Shown: positions 56,641-64,000 of the stretch, one piece after another
How positions within the stretch are numbered: position 1 is the first letter of the stretch
Layout of the letters: each line of letters starts with the position of its first letter
DNA from: Tragulus kanchil
Lineage: Eukaryota; Chordata; Mammalia; Artiodactyla; Tragulidae
DNA length: 64,000 bases
Assembly: GCA_022376925.1 (NCBI GenBank)
Contig: JAIOJX010000005.1
Location: forward strand, 90,679,001-90,743,000
Reading direction: 5' to 3'
The notes under the pieces: model-generated
The model's database searches: none
Told to the model about the DNA's origin: nothing
What the model saw: the letters and a program-made list of their open reading frames with translations, nothing else
Translations under genes and position numbers: made by a program

Positions 56641-58377
56641 TATATCTGTCACCCAGGGCTTCTGTAACTAAGTACCACAAACTTGGTGGCTTAAAACTAC
56701 AGAAGCTTGGGACTTTCTCAGTGGTCCAGTGGTTAAGAATCCGCCTTCCAATGCAAAGGACACAGGTTCGAACCCTGGTTGGGGAACTACCACATGATAC
56801 AGGGTAGTTAAGCCTGCAAGTTGTGCAGAAAACTCAGCGCAGCCAAAATGAAACACACACACACACATACACACAAAACTGCAGAAATGTACTCTCTCAT
56901 TGTTCTGGAGGCTAACAGTCTGAAATCAAAGTGCTGGCAAGGCTGTGCTCCCCTGTTGGCAGGGCTGTACTCCCCTGGAAGCCTTAAGGGAGGGTCCTTC
57001 TTGCCTCTGCCAGCTTCTGGTAGTTCCAGGCGTTCCTGAACTTGCAGCTGCAGCATTTCAGTCTCTGCCTCTGCAGTCACATGGCATTGTCCCTATGCGT
57101 CTGTGTTTCCCCTTCTTATAAGGACACCAGTCACATTGGATGAGGGCCCGTCCTGATGACCTCATCTTAGTTTGGTTGCTCCTCCTTTTTCACTCTTTTT
57201 TTCGCAATACTAAATCTTAATAGATAATCCAATTACTTACTAACCATGGTTAATTTTCCAGCCTTTTGGATGTTGCCAGCTGTCTTCTGTTTAAATGTAG
57301 TACTGCCTCAACATCATTGGAATGTTGGTTCTCCCATCAAGCATGTACTTGGAGGATTTTTTAAAAACAGTTTTGCAATTTTTTTTCTGTTTTGTCATAA
57401 TGTGCAACATGTGGGATCTTAGTTCCCTGACCAGTGATTGAACCTATGTCCCCTGTAGTGGAAGCACTGATTCTTAACCACTGGACTGCTAGGAAATTCC
57501 CCTGTTTTGCTAATTGTAAAGGCAAACCATGTGTCCTGTGCTCTATACAAAAAGTTTGTTACAAAATCTTCACAAATTTATATAGATAACCAGTGGCCAG
57601 AAAGAATGAATGACACCAAGAGTTGCTTTGAAATAGTCAGAATAAAACAGTGCTTGAAATGACCCTTCCATGGCCCTTGGTCCTTGAGTCCAGATGTGTT
57701 TGAGAATTAAGATCTTTGGGTGGCAGGGATGAGAGTATATCTGTCACCCAGGGCTTCTGTAACTAAGTACCACAAACTTGGTGGCTTAAAACTACAGAAG
57801 CTTGGGACTTTCTCAGTGGTCCAGTGGTTAAGAATCCGCCTTCCAATGCAAAGGACACAGGTTCGAACCCTGGTTGGGGAACTACCACATGATACAGGGT
57901 AGTTAAGCCTGCAAGTTGTGCAGAAAACTCAGCGCAGCCAAAATGAAACACACACACACATACACACAAAACTGCAGAAATGTACTCTCTCATTGTTCTG
58001 GAGGCTAACAGTCTGAAATCAAAGTGCTGGCAAGGCTGTGCTCCCCTGTTGGCAGGGCTGTACTCCCCTGGAAGCCTTAAGGGAGGGTCCTTCTTGCCTC
58101 TGCCAGCTTCTGGTAGTTCCAGGCGTTCCTGAACTTGCAGCTGCAGCATTTCAGTCTCTGCCTCTGCAGTCACATGGCATTGTCCCTATGCGTCTGTGTT
58201 TCCCCTTCTTATAAGGACACCAGTCACATTGGATGAGGGCCCGTCCTGATGACCTCATCTTAGTTTGGTTGTATCTGCAAAGCCCTATTTCCAAATAAGG
58301 CCACACTCACAGGTACTCTGGGGTTGAATCTTCAGCATGTCTTTTTGTGGGTGGAGGGCACATTTCAACCCATAACC
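56641..58377 (-). mobile_element. MLT1-type LTR, minus strand, with a SINE inside, split by D18
   Basis: The order on the plus strand is 'taactaagtaccacaaactt', a SINE (56707-56876), 'tcattgttctggaggctaac', 'cttataaggacaccagtcac', 'tgatgacctcatcttagttt', 'tatttccaaataaggccac' and 'catttcaacccataac'. Version 1 is cut at 57179. Version 2 (57736-58377) is complete. The last 200 bases occur a third time at 59293-59491 (D19). No internal retroviral sequence is seen. Confidence 0.78.
56707..56876 (+). mobile_element. CHR-type SINE ending in a CA run, plus strand
   Basis: The head is 'gggactttctcagtggtcca', the B box 'ggttcgaaccctgg', and the 3-prime part 'ctcagcgcagccaaaatg' followed by CA repeats. 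'aaaactacagaag' and 'aaaactgcagaaa' flank it. Repeated at 57803-57969. Confidence 0.88.
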
Positions 58378-60417
58378 GGGTGGGCTGTGGAAAGGTCACT
58401 CTGAGCACACATCACACTGAGCCACAACACCTCCATGGGACTGGAACCATGGTCCATCATCAGACCCACAGCAGACCTGTGAGCAGCCACTCAAGGGCTT
58501 GTGGTAAAGTCGCAAACAGCCTCAGGCCCCTTCAGATCAGGCACATCATATCAGACTGGTTGGCTTCCCACCCAATGGTTGAAGCTCTTGGTTTTTGGAA
58601 TCTCATGGATTTGGAGTCTTGATTAAAGGATCGATGACCCGAGCTAGGTTTTCACCACCTTGATTCCTAACAGCAGGTTAGTGAGCTTTCTGGGCACTTC
58701 TCTCAGGGGAGAGTCACTCCAGGTATACTGTCTAATGTTCTTATCTTTTTTTTTTTTCTCCCCTCTTTCCCTATCTGGGAAGTGACTCAACCCCAGGTAT
58801 CAAGGAGTGGACGTAGTTTGAGCACCATGTCCTCACGTCCAACTGGAATAGGAACTTTGTTCTGAAAGTTAAATCTTTGCTCAATGTTAAACCTTCTCTC
58901 CCCCACAAAAGAGCAGAGACTTTCCTGACACCAACAACCCCAGATCAGAGTCTGAGGGTTCTGTTAAACCTGAGCATTGTGCGTCTCTCCTCTTCAGAGG
59001 GGTTGGTGTCCACAGAAAGTCAGCACAGGGGCCAAACCCCCAGACACCTTGGAAGGAACAAGCAGAGGATGAGTGGGAAGTCAGCTGGATCCTGCCTCCC
59101 TGCCCGCAACTCACAGGAAACAGACACGGCTTTGTAGCTGCGGAAGTGGGAAGCAGTGTGCTTGCATTCCCACCTCTTAGCTGCTTACGAAAGCTGCTAG
59201 AAGGAACCTCCAGCCAGAACAGTATCTGACATTGTTGAAGCATGTGACAGTTCTTAGGGCAGAAGTATTGAAAACATCTGGGATGTCAGGGAGCATTGTC
59301 CCTATGCGTCTGTGTTTCCCTTCTTATAAGGACACCAGTCACATTGGATGAGGGCCCGTCCTGATGACCTCATCTTAGTTTGGTTGTATCTGCAAAGCCC
59401 TATTTCCAAATAAGGCCACACTCACAGGTACTCTGGGGTTGAATCTTCAGCATGTCTTTTTGTGGGTGGAGGGCACATTTCAACCCATAACCGGGTGGGC
59501 TGTGGAAAGGTCACTCTGAGCACACATCACACTGAGCCACAACACCTCCATGGGACTGGAACCATGGTCCATCATCAGACCCACAGCAGACCTGTGAGCA
59601 GCCACTCAAGGGCTTGTGGTAAAGTCGCAAACAGCCTCAGGCCCCTTCAGATCAGGCACATCATATCAGACTGGTTGGCTTCCCACCCAATGGTTGAAGC
59701 TCTTGGTTTTTGGAATCTCATGGATTTGGAGTCTTGATTAAAGGATCGATGACCCGAGCTAGGTTTTCACCACCTTGATTCCTAACAGCAGGTTAGTGAG
59801 CTTTCTGGGCACTTCTCTCAGGGGAGAGTCACTCCAGGTATACTGTCTAATGTTCTTATCTTTTTTTTTTTTCTCCCCTCTTTCCCTATCTGGGAAGTGA
59901 CTCAACCCCAGGTATCAAGGAGGGGGACGTAGTTTGAGCACCATGTCCTCACGTCCAACTGGAATAGGAACTTTGTTCTGAAAGTTAAATCTTTGCTCAA
60001 TGTTAAACCTTCTCTCCCCCACAAAAGAGCAGAGACTTTCCTGACACCAACAACCCCAGATCAGAGTCTGAGGGTTCTGTTAAACCTGAGCATTGTGCGT
60101 CTCTCCTCTTCAGAGGGGTTGGTGTCCACAGAAAGTCAGCACAGGGGCCAAACCCCCAGACACCTTGGAAGGAACAAGCAGAGGATGAGTGGGAAGTCAG
60201 CTGGATCCTGCCTCCCTGCCCGCAACTCACAGGAAACAGACACGGCTTTGTAGCTGCGGAAGTGGGAAGCAGTGTGCTTGCATTCCCACCTCTTAGCTGC
60301 TTACGGAAAGCTGCTAGAAGGAACCTCCAGCCAGAACAGTATCTGACATTGTTGAAGCATGTTCACTGTGACAGTTCTTAGGGCAGAAGTATTGAAAACA
60401 TCTGGGATGTCAGGGAG
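58177..60417. repeat. Direct duplication D19 (offset 1116 bp)
   Basis: Copy 1 is about 58177-59292 and copy 2 about 59293-60417. Near the end of copy 1, 'gcatgtgacag' stands where copy 2 and the later version read 'gcatgttcactgtgacag'. Near the start of copy 2, 'gtttcccttc' stands for 'gtttccccttc'. In the middle, 'aaggagtggacg' and 'aaggagggggacg' differ. Confidence 0.97.
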
Positions 60418-62400
60418 ATGCCTATCACTGAGATAGGATATTCACGACACTCAATCTTTATAGGAACAGAATATACTGACAGTACAATAAGGGAGGTGAA
60501 GGGACACAGCATACCTGTGACTTGAACCAATTTTTATCAAATGTGTAAGCAAAAGGTCTAGAAGGGACGGATAACCGTGTCAGCAGTGCCTTTTGTAGTA
60601 GACTGCTTACTCACTTTATACTTGGAAGTCTTCTACTTGCTGGTAACCAATCTGTTCTTCCTCTTTTCTGTCCCTTCCTCCCTGCCAAGTCCCTTGGTCC
60701 AGGGACCTGTTATCTTTGTGGGGAGAGTTAGATTCTCTTGTAGTCAATCACAGCAGGAGCCTCATTACGGCCAGGTATCAGCTCAGTTTGGGGGGCCAGG
60801 TATCAGCTGCGTCTGGGGGATGTTGTAGGAATTACTGTTCCAAGCAGGATGCCCAGTGCCCCCAGGGCAGGATGTGGTTTTGGAGGCAGGGCACCTGATG
60901 GGGAGGAGGGACATTTGGCTCTGGTTCTTGCCTCCCTACTTACTGGCCAGCCCAGTGGCATGGCCTCAGTCCCTCTGGTGACAAGAGGTTTTCCCTAGAG
61001 TCCCTCTTGAGCAGGAGACTGATTTTTCTTAGCTTCTGTGTCATAAAGGAGTATCTCACATTTTGCAGAGGGGGAGCGTCAGCTTAGGGGAGAAGGAAGT
61101 TGGCTGAGGTTCGTTAGACATTGACAGCAACGCCAGGACCAGCTCTGAGGTCTCCCAAGGGCTGCAGTTGTGGCCGTTCATCTGCTCCTCTTCAGAGGGG
61201 TTGGTGTCCACAGAAAGTCAGCACAGGGGCCAAACCCCCAGACACCTTGGAAGGAACAAGCAGAGGATGAGTGGGAAGTCAGCTGGATCCTGCCTCCCTG
61301 CCCGCAACTCACAGGAAACAGACACGGCTTTGTAGCTGCGGAAGTGGGAAGCAGTGTGCTTGCATTCCCACCTCTTAGCTGCTTACGGAAAGCTGCTAGA
61401 AGGAACCTCCAGCCAGAACAGTATCTGACATTGTTGAAGCATGTTCACTGTGACAGTTCTTAGGGCAGAAGTATTGAAAACATCTGGGATGTCAGGGAGA
61501 TGCCTATCACTGAGATAGGATATTCACGACACTCAATCTTTATAGGAACAGAATATACTGACAGTACAATAAGGGAGGTGAAGGGACACAGCATACCTGT
61601 GACTTGAACCAATTTTTATCAAATGTGTAAGCAAAAGGTCTAGAAGGGACGGATAACCGTGTCAGCAGTGCCTTTTGTAGTAGACTGCTTACTCACTTTA
61701 TACTTGGAAGTCTTCTACTTGCTGGTAACCAATCTGTTCTTCCTCTTTTCTGTCCCTTCCTCCCTGCCAAGTCCCTTGGTCCAGGGACCTGTTATCTTTG
61801 TGGGGAGAGTTAGATTCTCTTGTAGTCAATCACAGCAGGAGCCTCATTACGGCCAGGTATCAGCTCAGTTTGGGGGGCCAGGTATCAGCTGCGTCTGGGG
61901 GATGTTGTAGGAATTACTGTTCCAAGCAGGATGCCCAGTGCCCCCAGGGCAGGATGTGGTTTTGGAGGCAGGGCACCTGATGGGGAGGAGGGACATTTGG
62001 CTCTGGTTCTTGCCTCCCTACTTACTGGCCAGCCCAGTGGCATGGCCTCAGTCCCTCTGGTGACAAGAGGTTTTCCCTAGAGTCCCTCTTGAGCAGGAGA
62101 CTGATTTTTCTTAGCTTCTGTGTCATAAAGGAGTATCTCACATTTTGCAGAGGGGGAGCGTCAGCTTAGGGGAGAAGGAAGTTGGCTGAGGTTCGTTAGA
62201 CATTGACAGCAACGCCAGGACCAGCTCTGAGGTCTCCCAAGGGCTGCAGTTGTGGCCGTTCATCTGCTCCTGGCTTTTCCAGTTGGACAGCTGGTCAGAA
62301 CCTCTGAACCCCACCCCTCAGAGCTGACACAGAGTGCCCAGAGAGGAGCTGGGCATCAGTAGTCTTGACCACCATCACCTCTGCCCCCTCCCCCGGCTGT
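58378..62400. other. Unassigned sequence within D19-D20
   Basis: No repeat family or gene recognised. Frames of 60-118 codons recur only because the DNA is duplicated. A T run (58747-58759) and a C-rich run (62384-62395) are the only simple features. Confidence 0.4.
60103..62271. repeat. Direct duplication D20 (offset 1082 bp)
   Basis: Copy 1 is about 60103-61184 and copy 2 about 61185-62271. The two flanks share 'ctcct' at the junction. I saw no internal difference. The first 310 bases overlap D19, so they occur three times (58986, 60103, 61185). Confidence 0.97.
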
Positions 62401-62414
62401 TTTTTTTTTTTTTT

Positions 62415-62671
62415 TAATTTTGGCCTCTTTTATTGGCCTTTCATTTATTTATTTTCGTCCATCTTTGTTCTTTGACCTGGGTGGGCTTCCCTTTGCAGTG
62501 GCCTCTCCTGTAGCAGAGCACCGGCTCCGGGCGCATGTGCACTGGCTTGTAATTGGATACACCAGTCCAGCTGCTCCATGGCATGTGGAGTCTTCCTGAC
62601 CAGGGAACGAACTGGTGCCCCTTGCACTGCAAGGCGAACTCTTTACCCACTGGACCACCAGGGAAGCCTCC
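62415..62671 (-). mobile_element. CHR-like SINE variant, minus strand, full length
   Basis: The tail is 'ttttggcctcttttattggc', complementary to 'gaggccaaaa' at 3178. The body has 'ccatctttgttctttgacct' and 'gcagagcaccggctccgggc', and the head 'cccactggaccaccagggaa'. Repeated at 63515-63771 by D21. Confidence 0.9.
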
Positions 62672-62722
62672 CAACTAATGCAACCTTGGTACTGGATTTT
62701 GGGAATCCTTTGCCTGTCCCTC

Positions 62723-62760
62723 CGCGCGCGCGCGCGTGTGTGTGTGTGTGTGTGCATGTA
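62723..62760. repeat. Alternating CG/TG tract
   Basis: Seven CG steps (62723-62736) pass directly into nine TG steps (62737-62754) and then 'catgta'. Pyrimidine and purine alternate for 38 bases. A second copy at 63823-63860 is due to D21. Confidence 0.92.
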
Positions 62761-64000
62761 CAAATGCAAGATGAGTATTTATTTTTCCAGTACTTGAATG
62801 CTTAGTATATACAAGACATGCTTGCCTAGTGGATGTCGTGTGACAACTTAGTGAAAGCTAACAACTCCGGAGGTACTTTTAACATTTCTAGGGTGCAATT
62901 TTGTTAATTCTTAAAATATTTGCAGTGATTTCGATATGTGGTATTTAGATATATTTATATAGTACACTTTTATAATTTATCTTTATTATTAAATGAGTAT
63001 ATTTTATATATCCTTACTGTTCCAAGCAGGATGCCCAGTGCCCCCAGTGCAGGATGTGGTTTTGGAGGCAGGGCACCTGATGGGGAGGAGGGACATTTGG
63101 CTCTGGTTCTTGCCTCCCTACTTACTGGCCAGCCCAGTGGCATGGCCTCAGTCCCTCTGGTGACAAGAGGTTTTCCCTAGAGTCCCTCTTGAGCAGGAGA
63201 CTGATTTTTCTTAGCTTCTGTGTCATAAAGGAGTATCTCACATTTTGCAGAGGGGGAGCGTCAGCTTAGGGGAGAAGGAAGTTGGCTGAGGTTCGTTAGA
63301 CATTGACAGCAACGCCAGGACCAGCTCTGAGGTCTCCCAAGGGCTGCAGTTGTGGCCGTTCATCTGCTCCTGGCTTTTCCAGTTGGACAGCTGGTCAGAA
63401 CCTCTGAACCCCACCCCTCAGAGCTGACACAGAGTGCCCAGAGAGGAGCTGGGCATCAGTAGTCTTGACCACCATCACCTCTGCCCCCTCCCCCGGCTGT
63501 TTTTTTTTTTTTTTTAATTTTGGCCTCTTTTATTGGCCTTTCATTTATTTATTTTCGTCCATCTTTGTTCTTTGACCTGGGTGGGCTTCCCTTTGCAGTG
63601 GCCTCTCCTGTAGCAGAGCACCGGCTCCGGGCGCATGTGCACTGGCTTGTAATTGGATACACCAGTCCAGCTGCTCCATGGCATGTGGAGTCTTCCTGAC
63701 CAGGGAACGAACTGGTGCCCCTTGCACTGCAAGGCGAACTCTTTACCCACTGGACCACCAGGGAAGCCTCCCAACTAATGCAACCTTGGTACTGGATTTT
63801 GGGAATCCTTTGCCTGTCCCTCCGCGCGCGCGCGCGTGTGTGTGTGTGTGTGTGCATGTACAAATGCAAGATGAGTATTTATTTTTCCAGTACTTGAATG
63901 CTTAGTATATACAAGACATGCTTGCCTAGTGGATGTCGTGTGACAACTTAGTGAAAGCTAACAACTCCGGAGGTACTTTTAACATTTCTAGGGTGCAATT

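Larger units (their letters stand above)
56083..58271. repeat. Direct duplication D18 (offset 1095-1098 bp)
   Basis: Copy 1 is about 56083-57179 and copy 2 about 57181-58271. Copy 2 has shorter T runs in its first 25 bases. The CA run is one unit shorter in copy 2. Confidence 0.97.
61914..64000. repeat. Direct duplication D21 (offset 1100 bp), running off the window
   Basis: Copy 1 is about 61914-63013. Copy 2 starts at 63014 and is still matching copy 1 at the window's last base (64000 corresponds to about 62900). One change lies 30 bases from the start of copy 2 ('cccccagtgcagg' against 'cccccagggcagg'). Confidence 0.96.

Noticed and set aside
53555..58377. A complete endogenous retrovirus between the two MLT1-type LTRs
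   Set aside because: The two LTRs are in the same orientation but appear to be of different MLT1 subtypes. Between them lie an L1 tail and a SINE, and there is no internal retroviral sequence.
2971..63771. tRNA genes at the SINE heads
   Set aside because: The heads carry B-box-like words but lack an intact cloverleaf, and they continue directly into SINE bodies.
871..64000. Tandem satellite or gene-family array with a period of about 1.1 kb
   Set aside because: Each pair has its own unrelated sequence. There is no common unit and never more than three copies of any stretch.
1..64000. CRISPR array, phage or bacterial operon
   Set aside because: There are no short regularly spaced repeats with unique spacers. 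The repeat content is mammalian.

Overview
This window looks like non-coding DNA from a ruminant. The evidence is the repeat content. Bov-tA SINEs (tRNA-Glu head plus the body reading 'ggcaaaccactccagtattcttg') sit beside a BovB/Bov-A type element, several CHR-type tRNA-Glu SINEs and L1 tails. Older mammalian repeats (L1M, L2, MIR, MLT1 LTRs) lie beneath them. I found no protein-coding gene, exon, RNA gene or CRISPR array that I can support. The longest open frames are 100-160 codons. They lie in repeats, exist only because of a duplication junction, or match no family I know. The window is probably intronic or intergenic.

The dominant structure is 21 direct, head-to-tail, near-identical duplications spread over the whole window. 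Each copy is about 1.06-1.2 kb, and each unit has a different sequence. Junctions lie near 1951, 5155, 8380, 10270, 12423, 17000, 19137, 24896, 26820, 30260, 32078, 34081, 38803, 40878, 45594, 52180, 53991, 57180, 59293, 61185 and 63014. Adding the offsets, roughly 23 kb of the 64 kb is redundant, so the underlying locus would be about 41 kb. Three features point to an assembly fault rather than biology: the constant unit length over unrelated sequence, small indels concentrated next to the junctions, and junction spacings that fall into discrete classes. Copy number, ORFs and 'tandem repeats' here should not be interpreted until read evidence is checked.

Layout: 1-870 unassigned; 871-3850 a minus-strand L1M remnant with two SINEs and duplication D1; 3976-6252 duplication D2; about 6345-6800 an L2; 7259-13537 a chain of three overlapping duplications (D3-D5) with an L1M fragment; 13538-15894 a quieter stretch with MIRs and a CpG-island-like segment (14161-14540); 15895-20296 duplications D6-D7 with a SINE and a Bov-A/BovB-type element; 20297-23810 four SINEs and a possible LTR; 23811-27920 duplications D8-D9; 28420-31361 Bov-tA, L1M, MIR and a young L1 tail; 30990-35190 duplications D11-D12; 36090-39861 a SINE cluster with D13; 39721-42034 D14; 44478-46711 D15 with nested SINEs; 47580-51300 SINEs and L1 pieces; 51092-55077 D16-D17 with an L1 tail and an MLT1 LTR; 55440-55935 an L1 3-prime end; 56083-64000 D18-D21 with a second MLT1 LTR and a SINE.

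Points most worth a second look, apart from the artefact: a 31-bp-arm hairpin inside an L1 remnant that looks like a template-switch mutation (3475-3546); a tRNA-derived SINE variant with a recurrent body and 3-prime tail that I do not recognise as a standard bovine subfamily; and the CpG-dense block at 14161-14540, the only candidate regulatory segment.
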